Part shown: positions 13,715 through 25,553 of the stretch, one piece after another | How positions within the stretch are numbered: the stretch's first letter is position 1 | Layout of the letters: the number at the start of each line of letters is the position of its first letter | Assembly: GCA_004352715.1 (NCBI GenBank) | Contig: SCFE01000067.1 | Coordinates: forward strand, 1,528,516 to 1,592,515 | From: Hofstenia miamia | Taxonomy: Eukaryota; Xenacoelomorpha; Acoela | Direction: 5' to 3' | Length of the DNA: 64,000 nt | The notes under the pieces: model-generated | Seen by the model: the letters and a program-made list of their open reading frames with translations, nothing else | What the model was told of the DNA's origin: nothing | The model's database searches: none | Position numbers and translations under genes: made by a program

Positions 13715-15621
13715 NTTATAAAGTGGGAAATACAGTATAAATTTACACCTAAAAATGGCTTTCTATAACTTGAAAAGGAGACAAGTGAATTGACAATTTT
13801 TTCATAATCATAAAAGTCCAGCGGCTAAACGTCTATTAACCTTGACAAGCTAATGGATGATTTTAAACAAAATGCAGAAATTTAGGTTAGGTCCAAAATT
13901 TACTAATTTAAATAAGGGTCTACAAACCAAAAACGACTAATTTAAAGTTAAAACTGTTGATTTCAGACGAATCAATGGTTGCAAAATGTGCATATTAGTT
14001 AAGTACAAAACCTTTATTTAATTCAGTACGAAATTGGTATTGAAAAAAATTCGAAAAGGAATGAAAGATTTACATTATTATTAAACGCAGGATATTATTT
14101 TGAAGAATGATTTTTAGGATTTTAGAAGATGAGATGTTCTGGTTTTCAATTAAAAGAAATGGGCTTCACTAAATATGTGAATATTAAAGGAATTAGAAAG
14201 ATGTTCTAAATTGCCAGCCTCTTTAAAAGTGGGCCAATTGAAAAATGGCTGCATTATCTAACACTGTTTTCTTTTGAGCATAACAAACTTCTCACAAACT
14301 ACTACATCAAAATTGAAGGCTATGTGGGAGTTAGCGAGTTTCTATTTCCTTATTATGTTGTTAATCAATGTATTGAAGGTTTACACCTAAAGGATTATGT
14401 TCTGTTAGTACAGAAAGCTAAGCTTCTCTTTAATGGGAATTTATTAAATTTCTAATTATCTAGTCTTTAAGCAGAGTATGTAATGCAAGGAATCTGGCTA
14501 CGATACTTCCAAAAAATTGTGAAATGTTAGAAAAATGTGTTTGTCTGATTACCATAAAAGTAGGGTGCTCAGAGATAATGTTTGTCTCGATGTATACATT
14601 TTTAAAAAATTATCTGTTGCTAACATGTTAAATTTAAAACGGAAAATTATCACATTGTGCACTTTCCTTACTTCTAAAAGATATGGCATGCAGCAGTCGC
14701 ATCTATTGTTTCTACAGAAGTAATTTTCAATAGCATTTTTTCTTTTTTAGTACTCATCGCATTTACCAATAATATACTGCGGGATATATATAGTATTATC
14801 GAAATAGTTTGAAATAAGCAAAATAGAAATGAATTGCCATGCATTATAATAATAGGGTTCTAACAAATTTAAAATATACTAGGGGTGTACAGGAAATTTC
14901 GTTTCCAGAAATTAAATTACACTAAATAAATCTTCAAATCTCCTATTCGATTTATTAAGAAAATTCTTAAGAATCTAAGTTATGCGAACATTTTATTTCT
15001 TTGTCTTTGTTCGTTAGTGTAATGTTTTTGCAACATTCTCTTGTACTGAGTTTGACGTAACTGTTTTAAAAGTTAATTAAAAGTCGCTTTTAATAATTCG
15101 AGGTGAGTAATTCTATAAGTTATACAAAAAATATATCCAAAGTATTTATTTCTTGAAAACGTACCATTTCTAAGCATTGATCCCACTTTTTTAAATTTTG
15201 TGAAGCACTGAAATTTATTCGAAAATATCGATGAAATCTAGTCAATTCTGCATACTACATGAAAATATACGTGCAAAAATTTTTTCATTTGCTTTTAAAG
15301 ATATTGAAAATCATGGAACATAAGTGACTTCAGTCAAATGCAAAACGGAATAGTCAAATATGTAATGCATGTCCCACTTCTCAACACCTCTTACCTTTCA
15401 GAACAAACTACGAAATTGAAATGTGAAATAATTGAATATGTTTTAGACCAAGAATACCATTCTTCTAATTTTTAAAATGAATTACACGTGGTGCAATTAA
15501 TACATTTTACCATTAATTATTTTACATTAGAATTTGATAAAATTGTTCCGCCTTTTTAATTATGGAAATTTGTGTTTTCAATAAAGACAATAAGAGTGTA
15601 GTGATTGTTAAAAATATTTAA

Positions 15622-16387
15622 TTAAGCAACGTCTTTAAAATTTTGCAAAAATGCGCGTTGCGGTAAAGGAGTCTTTCTGAAAACATAAATCTTTAATGCA
15701 ACTACAGAAAACGCTTGCGAAATTCCGTTAATATTGAAAACCCCAATACGAAAATCAATAAAGGCAAATAAAACATTCCAAATCAAAGTTCGCCAAAGGA
15801 TGCCGGACAAAATCGATAAGCCCACGGATGCTTTGAAAGGAAAAGCATTGAGTATTGATTCATCAACAATACTGTTAAAATGTACAGACGAACAAAACTA
15901 ATTACTCTAAGCTGGATTTGAGTCATTAATACGGCCATGTGTGAAACCAGTAGTACACATTTGACAACAAAAATACCAAATAGTAGCTTGAATAAAAATT
16001 TGGTGTTTGCAGTCGCTTAATCTGAAAATTGAATATGAAATAGGGAAGTATTTTTTAGTGAAACTTCAAAAAAACTATTTTTGTGTTTATAGTCATCATT
16101 CGTTGTATGCGTTTATTAAGTCGAGAGATGTGCATTTGGAAACTCGAAGTTATTGCAAATAATATAATGGAGCCAATTCCTAAACAAACAATTAATGTGT
16201 TATTAAACAAGATATGATATAACGTAGTATCGCCCTGAACGCAAGCAAGCAAGCAAATATTGAAATCCAATAAATTATAGCAAAAATGTGTAAGCTTAAA
16301 AACTATTTTATGGTCTCTTCTATTTGGCACCTTTACTTCACTTCTGTATTTTAGTCTGTTTGTGTAAGTGCTGCACAATTTGAGCAA
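15622..16387 (-). pseudogene. Possible decayed seven-helix (GPCR-like) receptor fragment
   Basis: Read on the minus strand, the segment gives three hydrophobic blocks in different frames. The first (16387-16055) has a KYRSEV stretch like the loop after helix 3 of class A receptors, then a membrane block (LIVCLGIGSIILFAITSSF) followed by a basic loop (HISRLNKRIQRM). The second (about 15999-15850) reads KFLFKLLFGIFVVKCVLLV, then RLYILTVLLMN, similar to helices 6 and 7. A neighbouring frame reads ESILNAF and the original frame PWAYRF, together recalling the S-x-LNPxxY end of helix 7. At least two frameshifts and internal stops are present. Helices 1-3 and a DRY motif are not visible. The order of blocks favours a truncated rhodopsin-family pseudogene, but hydrophobic frames are common in A+T-rich DNA, so this remains tentative. 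Confidence 0.28.
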
Positions 16388-16578
16388 GTTTTAAGTGCAC
16401 TTGATTATTTGCATGTTTTGTGTAATTATTTTTGTCATTCTATTGGCAATATTGTGATTTCAATTTTCTACCCTTAATATATTTTATTTAAACAATTGAT
16501 ATTTAAATACTCTAAAACTGTTAGTTAACTGTACATATTTGAAGCGAGTTCTCAGATTAAAATTCTTGTATTTCATTG

Positions 16579-16584
<6 letters not shown>

Positions 16585-16612
<28 letters not shown>
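16585..16612. repeat. (TA)n microsatellite
   Basis: About 14 TA units immediately upstream of the LINE remnant. Confidence 0.93.
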
Positions 16613-16615
<3 letters not shown>

Positions 16616-16629
16616 TTTTTAACAATGAA

Positions 16630-17483
16630 AACAGTATGTGGAATTTTATGACAAAATATCGAAAATAATGAAGACCATATCAGGGGTTCTGGAGCCGATA
16701 TTATTTAACTTAGTTTAAGATCAACCTCAAATCTTCTTTTCATCTTTACTAAGTACGCAGATGATGTTACTTTCGCAATAACTTGTAATCGCTTCAGTGC
16801 AGCAATCCTAGATGAAATTTTCGATTGGTGCTCATTGCATAACTCTGGAATTAACAAAGAAAAATCTGTTGAATTAACATATTTTAAAAGACACTCCAAC
16901 TACAAACCAGAATCAATTTTCAACGTTCTACAAATGACCCAAGTGGAAATATTAGGAACAACATACTATGAAAGCCTTTAGTTTAATGCACATGCCATTA
17001 CAACTGCAATGTTTCTTTTGCTTTGAACAAGCAGGTTTTATTAAAAAAACCTTGAATCACTGTACCAAATCTTAGTTGTTCCTATTTTGTCATACTGTAC
17101 CATAATTTACGGGAATTGTCGAAAATTGTTCCTGAATAAAATTGACATTATTCAAAAGAAAGCTATAAGATTTGGAATAATTAATAACGACAAAAGTATT
17201 GCTTCAATTATTAACGAAAATGATGAAGAAATACACAATCAAATACTATTTTAGGAAGATCGTTTACTTAAGGAAATTTTACAAAAAGATCTAAGTATGC
17301 CAAAGAAAAATTTCGAACGAAAAAACCCGGTATTGGAAGCACTCAATTAAACTTTTTATGTCTTCTTTCCTGAATATATTCCTGAAACTTTTTTGAACAT
17401 TTTTCCCTTGTTATGTTTACTACGCTTATTAGATGTACTTTCTGATTTAAATAAACATTATTATTCTTATGATTATTATTTCT
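16630..17483 (+). pseudogene. LINE (non-LTR retrotransposon) 3' fragment: reverse transcriptase C-terminal half and tail
   Basis: Plus-strand translation gives, in order: KQYVEFYDKISKI and SGVLEPILFNLV (the RT block usually reading GIPQGSVLGPLLF); KYADDVTFAI with the polymerase YADD box at 16754-16765; a connection region with DEIFDWCSLHNSGINKEKS; then LSYCT-IIYGN and NKIDIIQKKAIRFGI, typical of the region after RT in Jockey/CR1-like LINEs. Frames change between these blocks and stops interrupt them (for example after FNLV), so no protein can be made. The coding remnant ends near 17350. An AATAAA lies at 17449-17454 and an ATT/TTAT-rich tail ends about 17483, as expected of a LINE 3' end. The 5' part (endonuclease, ORF1) is absent, which fits 5' truncation at insertion. 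Confidence 0.85.
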
Positions 17484-19329
17484 AACTCACATCGTTGTCT
17501 AAGCGAAACAGGATGCTATCATTTCATACCAGCTACATCAGCTTAAAAATCTAGTTTTTGTGAAGCTTGGTGCATTGATAAAAAAATGTGAGACTGTGGA
17601 GTATAATTCATTAGCAATATGGAAAGCAATATTTATATTTTCAACGATATCTAGTCAAATGGCATATAGCAGACAAGGTCGTAGTCGTTGAGGAGCAAAG
17701 AGGTGCATTGTACCCAAAAAAAAGTATGATTGCACCCTCAATCATAAATAATAAAAAATCTGACTACTCCTACTGAGGGTCATTGCAATCAAAACTGAAT
17801 TAAAAAATTCAATCAAAACTGAATTTGAAAAGAACCATTGTCATAAGAACATTGTTAATGCCAATGTTCACATAGAGAATTCTCATCTAGCTGTGGATTT
17901 TATTCTTAAATAATTTCCTGTTTTTGCACTATATATTTCCGCTATTACATTAGCATGTTCCATTGCCATTTATGAGAGGGTCTTTTCTGTTCTGATGCTA
18001 GTCTTGCCGCATCTGAAAACGTTAATGTTTTATGTGTATTTGGCTTGCTTGATTGAAATTAAATTTGAGCAAGACTCCAACTTTTTTCATTACCATCGGC
18101 ATTTTTTCGAATAATTCTGTGAATAATTTTTAGCCAGAATTTCAACATGTGCTTACAGGGAAAGTCATTCTGGGAATTCTCTTCTTAAGAAACTTTATTA
18201 TTTAAAAAAATATTTTTTCTACTTATTGAAATATAAGTGATTTATAATTTGTATAATTAGCAGTCTAATTGATATACAAAACATAGACCTAGTTTGGATT
18301 TTAAACATTACAATTTTGAACTCTTCAATTGAACAGCCTATTTTAATAATTATTATATTTAAAGAATTCCAAAGACTAAATAAATATGCATCTAATTGCC
18401 AACCACAAATAATCAAATCATAACTACTTCAAGAGTTTTCAAAAACAGAATATATTTGCATTGAGAATAGTTTACAATCTCAGTTAGTAAGCTTTTAAAA
18501 AGATATTTTCTGAAAATTTAAGAAAATTTAGCATTTTAAAATTTCGTAAAAACATTCATATGATAATCAAGCAAGTATTAATTTTTTGGGTTTTTTGGAA
18601 AAATCTACGTATTTCTAGTTAATCCTAGCCTGCATATACTGTACACAAAATTAATATCAATTAAAAATAATGCTTATCTACAAATTACTGTTTTCATAGC
18701 TGTTAAGCATCCGAAAATTTTTTCTTGGTTGAGTAGCAAAGTTTCCTGATGAAGTACATTTAGAAGATAGACCATTATTGTTACCTACAAATTTGAAATT
18801 CTACAATTCAAATTCCAATTAAATTTAGAACAAAAAAAAATTTTCAATAATTTTTTAACATAATATTTGAGACGCTCTAATCTCCCAACTATTTTTGAAA
18901 TTTGTGGCATAAATGATATTGTAGCTGAGGTAAACTATTAGGTTTGAATCCACTTCGTTGCTACATAAATACTAATTATTCATAGTCATAAATATTTTGC
19001 AAAATATCATAGACAATCAATTAGTCTCCCTCGTGACATAAACATAACGAAAAGATCATTTGAAAATTTTATTTTGTTAGATATATTTGGATTATTTTGC
19101 TGTGTAATCCTTTTAGTACTAAATTGGTGGTGATCTCATAACTGGTATATTTTGACATAGTGTAAACGTGCAGCAAAATTCCCTCTTCCAAAGAGCATTT
19201 TAAAATTTTCCTTAAGCAAAAATATATTTCCGGTAAATCATCGCTAGAATCGAAGTTTTATTGTAATGACTATACGATAACTCGCTATTAATAATGGTAA
19301 CGTAGTATTTATTGATAACCTGGAAGATT
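17484..19329. other. A+T-rich intergenic DNA, no gene seen
   Basis: Contains a short direct repeat, ATCAAAACTGAATT, twice near 17787-17825. Nothing else is recognised. Confidence 0.55.
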
Positions 19330-19437
19330 TGTTGTTTGTATATATGTCAGATATATATTCAGATAATTTATCAATTATTTAACTGTAAACATGTATCTGA
19401 ATAAAGAATCTGTTATCTTATCTTATCTTATTATGAG
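19330..19437 (+). mobile_element. Possible LINE 3' tail
   Basis: The sequence CTGAATAAAGAATC (about 19396) is followed by a short (TTATC)n run, about 19412-19434. A polyadenylation-like AATAAA next to a short tandem repeat is the usual 3' terminus of Jockey/CR1-type LINEs. No coding remnant is visible upstream, so this would be a very short 5'-truncated copy. Confidence 0.35.
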
Positions 19438-19624
19438 TAACTAACTTAAATTTATGACAAAAATTCGAATAATCAGTTTTTTATGTTTTTTCTGAAAATT
19501 GTGAAGGCTCTTCAATAATAATCAGTTTTCAGTTGTTATTTACTTCATTTTGATGGGAATTCAAATTGTGATACAGGAATGTAGTTGAAGCCCTGTTTGT
19601 AGCGTAATTACAACAGTATCAAGC

Positions 19625-19663
19625 ATAGGCGCAGCGAGCGGGGGCAAAAGAGGCAGTTGCCCC
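19625..19663 (+). mobile_element. Possible DNA-transposon end entering an assembly gap
   Basis: The sequence TAGGCGCAGCGAGCGGGGGC followed by AAAAGAGGCAGTTGCCCC is strikingly G+C-rich against the background. It resembles the G-rich terminal repeats (CAGNGGCGTAGC...GGGGGGC type) of many animal hAT elements. GGGGGC and GCCCC could pair as a hairpin. The sequence is cut by the gap, so no transposase can be checked. Confidence 0.3.
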
Positions 19664-20663
19664 NNNNNNNNNNNNNNNNNNNNNNNNNNNNNNNNNNNNN
19701 NNNNNNNNNNNNNNNNNNNNNNNNNNNNNNNNNNNNNNNNNNNNNNNNNNNNNNNNNNNNNNNNNNNNNNNNNNNNNNNNNNNNNNNNNNNNNNNNNNNN
19801 NNNNNNNNNNNNNNNNNNNNNNNNNNNNNNNNNNNNNNNNNNNNNNNNNNNNNNNNNNNNNNNNNNNNNNNNNNNNNNNNNNNNNNNNNNNNNNNNNNNN
19901 NNNNNNNNNNNNNNNNNNNNNNNNNNNNNNNNNNNNNNNNNNNNNNNNNNNNNNNNNNNNNNNNNNNNNNNNNNNNNNNNNNNNNNNNNNNNNNNNNNNN
20001 NNNNNNNNNNNNNNNNNNNNNNNNNNNNNNNNNNNNNNNNNNNNNNNNNNNNNNNNNNNNNNNNNNNNNNNNNNNNNNNNNNNNNNNNNNNNNNNNNNNN
20101 NNNNNNNNNNNNNNNNNNNNNNNNNNNNNNNNNNNNNNNNNNNNNNNNNNNNNNNNNNNNNNNNNNNNNNNNNNNNNNNNNNNNNNNNNNNNNNNNNNNN
20201 NNNNNNNNNNNNNNNNNNNNNNNNNNNNNNNNNNNNNNNNNNNNNNNNNNNNNNNNNNNNNNNNNNNNNNNNNNNNNNNNNNNNNNNNNNNNNNNNNNNN
20301 NNNNNNNNNNNNNNNNNNNNNNNNNNNNNNNNNNNNNNNNNNNNNNNNNNNNNNNNNNNNNNNNNNNNNNNNNNNNNNNNNNNNNNNNNNNNNNNNNNNN
20401 NNNNNNNNNNNNNNNNNNNNNNNNNNNNNNNNNNNNNNNNNNNNNNNNNNNNNNNNNNNNNNNNNNNNNNNNNNNNNNNNNNNNNNNNNNNNNNNNNNNN
20501 NNNNNNNNNNNNNNNNNNNNNNNNNNNNNNNNNNNNNNNNNNNNNNNNNNNNNNNNNNNNNNNNNNNNNNNNNNNNNNNNNNNNNNNNNNNNNNNNNNNN
20601 NNNNNNNNNNNNNNNNNNNNNNNNNNNNNNNNNNNNNNNNNNNNNNNNNNNNNNNNNNNNNNN
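19664..20663. other. Assembly gap of exactly 1000 N
   Basis: One thousand Ns, probably a nominal gap length. Open frames spanning it are artefacts of N translation. Confidence 0.99.
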
Positions 20664-20895
20664 ACCTTCCATTTGGCGGGAAACGGTCCGAAATTTCTAA
20701 GGCATTTAGCGCGAATCGCACTTTTTTTCCAAAAAACCTATTTTTTGGCCATTGCTCCCGCAGTATTAAATCGTACTTAACTTAAATATATTTACAATGG
20801 GGGTAGGTAAAATAAAGAGACACTGCCCTGCACAATTTCAAAGATTTATGTTTGGAAACGCGGTTAAGATGAGGTTTTTAAAAAACATTTAGCTG

Positions 20896-20898
<3 letters not shown>
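20664..20898. other. Post-gap sequence, unclassified, relatively G+C-rich start
   Basis: Begins ACCTTCCATTTGGCGGGAAA and includes TTAGCGCGAATCGC, unlike the A+T-rich surroundings. It is probably part of the repeat that broke the assembly. No protein is recognised. Confidence 0.35.
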
Positions 20899-20942
<44 letters not shown>

Positions 20943-20952
20943 ATATATATAT
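20899..20952. repeat. (TA)n microsatellite, compound
   Basis: About 18 TA units, an A-run, then five more TA units. Confidence 0.93.
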
Positions 20953-21195
20953 GAAAAATCGACAAATTGTGCTAAATAGTTCTTAGCGCCATCTCCTTTC
21001 TTTTCAAAATACGATATATCCATCCTCTTCATGTTTCTGTGTTATCTATTTTATGAATTATTTCTTCAAATACTTTGTCATCATGCAAGTCGCTCACGAC
21101 TCACACATCAGTGGCATCCCCAGGATTTATTGAAAAGAGCCGAAATTCAAATTTTGCAATTATTTATGACTTATTTTATGCCTCTAGGTAGATGG

Positions 21196-21213
21196 CCACC
21201 GGAAAACCGGTGG
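21196..21213. repeat. Short perfect hairpin CCACCGG-AAAA-CCGGTGG
   Basis: Seven-base perfect inverted repeat with a four-A loop. It lies inside a G+C-richer island that also has CAGTGGCATCCCCAGG at about 21109. Both features recall ends or subterminal hairpins of hAT-like elements, but no element can be delimited. Confidence 0.5.
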
Positions 21214-21609
21214 AGGAGGCTAGGTAAAATTTAGATATTGATAAGCTAAATAGGAAAACATACTAGTGTTATCACCAATATTTTATTTCCAAACTGTGAA
21301 TTTGAAAAATATTGCTTAGCCTTGACATTACATGCCTAGTTATTGTTGATGTAGTTTAAAATGCTTTTTATGGAATTGTACAATAAAACATGTTCTTTTT
21401 AATAACCAAATTTAACTAAACAAAACGTGAATGCAGCTAAATCACTAATAGTCAAAGTGAAGCTTATCATGCTGTTATATAATGCTTGAATATAGCATTA
21501 CAATAGTAGATATATAGATATTAAGTCATTTCAAAAGACACAGTAGAAATTCGCGATTTCTGATAAATCTTAAAAATGGATGTATCGCGTTTTGCAATTA
21601 TATACATGT

Positions 21610-21648
<39 letters not shown>

Positions 21649-23379
21649 TAGATATTCCCAATTTCTACACAATTATTAATCAGTGCTATATTAATAATCG
21701 ATAACTAATTAGTAATTTGCTTTTCGTGATAGCTAATCCTTACCTTCAATATGCACCCGACAGAAGTCCATTAACAACTGAGAAGCTATTTCCAACTTTG
21801 TAATTATTATTCACTTAATGAGCCTTAACTTTTGCGCTTAAGGTTAATTATTAATTTTTAGATAAAGAAACTGAGTTTTTCTATTCCTATATGTATAATA
21901 AAAATATAAAATATTACAGTACGAGAGCGTTGTCTCTTACCTATTATCATCACAGATTCTGTTATGAATATAGTTAATTAACATAAACAATATTTCAAGG
22001 CTCACATTGAGCATATTCCTACACTAAATCGATTTCATTCTACATTTTTTCCTGCAGATGCTGGGTGCACGTTCACTCATTAGCCTTATCAATCCTAAGC
22101 AGTAATTATGCAATATATGTTAACCCAAAATTTAGAAGTATAAAGAAAGCTATAAATCAATACGTAGATCTATAACTGTATTAAATAATTCCATTTTATC
22201 AACACGGAAAGTAAATTTTTTCGTTTTTTTTAAAGACCTATTCAATTTTTGAGTTGATTTATAATAAAACAATGACATTTTGTATTTTTAAATTCAAAAA
22301 TTCCCCAAGTGAGAAATTGCAAATAGTACACACAGTTTTTGAAAGTCTATTTTGAAAATATTTTTTTGACTTTGCATATAATGTGAATTGTATAATATAC
22401 AATACTTGTAACATAAATGTTAAAAGCATAATTATGCATCTGAAAACGGAGATGACACACAAAATTGGTTAAATGGCATTAAATTTGTCGAACAGGAACT
22501 ACGATTATTAGCGCTTGGCATTAATTAGGATGTCAAACTCTATCAGAATTGAAATGCTAGCAAGTAAATAACCTTTCTTTAATTATGTCGCATGTATTGT
22601 TAAATTTAAATATCAATTCTGCAATATTCGCAACTATGACTCTGTTGTTAGTTAACACGATTTCTAGTGACGTCTCTATTATTTAATAGAGAATAAAACT
22701 TTTTTCGGATTTTTCGCGGTTCAATTACACTCTTTCTATTTCATAAGAATTACAAAAATCGAGCTAAGCCTTATAATTCTTAATCACTCAGTCAATGTGA
22801 GGCTTAAGTGAATCATAAATTTCATAGTATTTTAATACTATTTTATACACACAAAACTTAAGAGGCAGGAATTATTTTTACATACTTTTGAACGTTCGAA
22901 TTACTTTTGAATGTTTGAATTTGTGAAAAACACAGAAAAATTATTATTGGTAGTATAAAATTTACCAACATCTCAGTATATTGGATTTTAAGGAATCTCT
23001 AAGTTAATATCTTAAGCCTCCTGCTGATTTTGAACATTTTGAGCTTTATGAATCAAATAAAAATAATTCTCATAAAATAAAAATGAAAGAGTGTATTACA
23101 GTTGCTAGACAGAGTGAGGGAGATTGAAAGAAATAAATAACACATTTGGACGTTCATCTTAGAACATAAGCATAGTGGTTGCATATAAGAGTCACTTGTT
23201 TCAAGAATGCTAGAGAATTTTTTGTAGTTTAGTGTAGCAACGACACTTTGATAAATTTATTGACAATCTTAATAAAAACGTGCAAATGCATTTTAAGCGT
23301 AATACAAAAGGTAAATAGCGCTATATAAAGTAATACAAACTGAATTATAAGTGTTCTATCTCTTTGCTAAACGTCTAGC
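21214..23379. other. A+T-rich intergenic DNA, no gene seen
   Basis: Holds only the (GATA)n tract listed separately and anonymous A+T-rich sequence. Confidence 0.55.
21611..21650. repeat. (GATA)n tetranucleotide microsatellite
   Basis: About nine perfect TAGA/GATA units ending in a short variant. Confidence 0.95.
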
Positions 23380-23665
23380 TATTTCTCAATGTTCGGAGGT
23401 GCAGTCTTATTTATAAAATATGAAATCAATGCTAAGGAACTAAGGCTTGTCAATTTTACAATGTCTTTTAGTGAATGTGCACTTTGGAAATGTATTTCTA
23501 AGTATATCTCGATGTATTATCCTGCTGCCACTCGAAGATACCAACTCATTGTTGTATCAATTACGCGATTGACAGTTCCTTTTACTGTTTGACAATCAAT
23601 GACCATCTTGACCTTGTAATTTCATCGAGAAATAATGCTTGTTCGGGATTTTTTTAGTAAACTAT
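23380..23665 (+). pseudogene. LINE endonuclease (APE-type) fragment
   Basis: The plus strand gives MFGGAVLFIKYEINAKELRL and then SECALWKCIS, matching the GGGVLLYV...L...SECVW segment of the apurinic-type endonuclease of non-LTR retrotransposons. A second frame gives NDHLDLVISSRNN (from 23598), matching the NxxLDLVxS motif near the end of that domain. The two parts are separated by a frameshift and the middle has decayed. No reverse transcriptase follows, so this is an isolated endonuclease piece. It covers a different domain from the RT fragments elsewhere in the window, so whether it belongs to the same family cannot be judged. Confidence 0.6.
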
Positions 23666-25508
23666 GTCGCAAATTCAATTGGTGTGCATCAACATATCAA
23701 ATAAGGTCATAATTAAAATTCAAAGTTTGAGTGTATGCAAATGTCTTTTAAAAATCTATTTATATTACAAACTTTAGAACAAACTTTTAGAATTTACCCT
23801 AAGATGTTTCTGCCTTTGTAAAGAATTTAATTTAGTTAATTCCTTTGAACCATTGAGTTTGTTCATTTTAGGTTTAAAGTTTTTAAACTCCAATAACATT
23901 TTCTTTAAATTTTCCTACAATGTTTTGTAAAACACGTTTTCAGTCGCAATGGATTGCTTGAATCAATGGAGAGCGTAGCTATCGAGCATGAAATAGGGCT
24001 TCAAACTCCAATGCTTAAACAAATTTTTGAAATTCTCGGGCCCAATTTGTGGCATACTTCATATAATTGAAAAGCATCACTGAAATATTTAGTGACACGG
24101 TGACCATAAAAAATACTACAACAGGGATCCCATCCAGACTTTAGTCTTATCAGATTAGTCCCTTTAGTGTGAACCCTTAATGTACACTAGATTTCTAAAG
24201 AATGTTTTTGTAAATTTGCAAGTATATTGATATATACAGTATAATTCGATGGCTTTCCAATACAGATGTTAATACTTTGCCCGCAGACACTTTCTTTTGC
24301 TCTATTAAAATGGTCTACATGTAGTTCAATATATTGGAAATATCCTGGCATAGTAAATTATACTTACATTAGAAGTATGTGCAGATTGAAAGACCATCAT
24401 TATCAATGTGAACATTGAATTGTTTCTCTAAACCCCAAGCATTGAGTATCAAATTATGGATGGATGGATGGACGCACACCTTACAATTTAAGGACTATCT
24501 TATTATTGGTTCTTCACCATGGTACAGTGCTTCGACACATGATGTTTAGATTCTCAGAACTTCTTAGATAAGAGCGCACATGCGTAATTGAAATCAGTTC
24601 AACATCAAATATGTAGCTTGAAATAATACTTCTTAGTATGTGTTCATCCAAATTTTCTTGAAAAATGTGTAATTTGTACGGTGTCAATATTCAAACCTTT
24701 TTGTAGTGAGCGGAAGCCATTATGGACTCTAACATATCATTAATAAAACAGGAATTGCTAAAAGAGATGTAGATTTTATCCATTTATGAAATAAAAGTTA
24801 TATTTTCCATTAGAAATTCCTATAATTCTAAGTTTCACGGCTTGACTTTAACAGATACAGAACGTTTTGTTCATAATTTTTAGGAAATGTGAATATTTTG
24901 GGACATTGATACATGTTTTCGTGAATGTGCTTTGATATAATGGCGAAAATTTGTTCCTAAAATTTCACCCGTGCCAGAAGTAGTTGAAAGTATTACTTTT
25001 CGACTAAAACTCAGATGTTTCTGCATAATAGTGATCATTCAAAGATGATTCTATCTAATGGTTTCACTCTTGTATTTACAAAGACTTAAGAGAGTCTATA
25101 TTTAACATTCTTTAACAAATTTCTGCGAGAGAATGATATCTTTGTCACAACATTTATGAAATTATGTCACTCTTTAAGTCCTAGATTAAGTTCATCTGAT
25201 AAACAATTATTTAAATGTACATCATTAAAAAATCAAATTTGCAGCAATTCTATTCGATTTTTTTTTGGTAATTTTATTCTTTTGCGCACCAACATTGATC
25301 TTTTTTATTCAAAGCATAATGTAAACAAAAGTTATATAAGAAATTTTGGAGATACGTTTTGGAGGAATACGATTAACTTAATACTTGTAGCATCTTCTTG
25401 GTTTGCTTCTGTAAAACATGTCATGACAACCATAAATATGGTCACTACTGCTACTAAAGAAACCCATTTTTTACGTTGTAAGTTTTTAAATGTGCCATAA
25501 GTATATTA
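23666..25508. other. A+T-rich intergenic DNA, no gene seen
   Basis: Contains a short (GGAT)n run near 24457-24472. An open frame of 114 codons at 25156-25500 has no recognisable motif, is rich in Ser/Asn/Phe, and is probably fortuitous. Confidence 0.5.
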
Positions 25509-25509
25509 C

Positions 25510-25546
<37 letters not shown>
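25509..25546. repeat. (TA)n microsatellite abutting a mariner end
   Basis: About 18 TA units with one TACA variant. It ends exactly where the mariner terminal sequence GGGTAGGTTTGAAAA begins. Confidence 0.93.

Positions 25547-25553
<7 letters not shown>

Larger units (their letters stand above)
5171..15600. other. Ten kilobases of A+T-rich intergenic DNA with microsatellites
   Basis: Apart from the (TA)n tracts listed separately I see no gene, RNA or mobile element here. Short open frames (for example 9929-10162, 11722-11913 and 12279-12488) have no recognisable motif and look fortuitous. Confidence 0.55.

Noticed and set aside
16705-16899. Minus-strand open frame of 64 codons
   Set aside because: Antisense to the YADD-bearing LINE reverse transcriptase segment.
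18880-18965. tRNA-like B box (GGTTTGAATCC)
   Set aside because: No matching A box or cloverleaf pairing upstream could be found, so it is a chance match.
19561-20721. Long open frames of 347-386 codons on both strands
   Set aside because: They consist almost entirely of N translated through the 1000-base gap.
21611-21650. (GATA)n as a functional GATA-factor array
   Set aside because: A perfect tetranucleotide microsatellite with no nearby gene. No evidence for regulation.
25156-25500. 114-codon open frame as a gene
   Set aside because: No motif, composition as expected for A+T-rich chance frames, and no splice or polyadenylation context.
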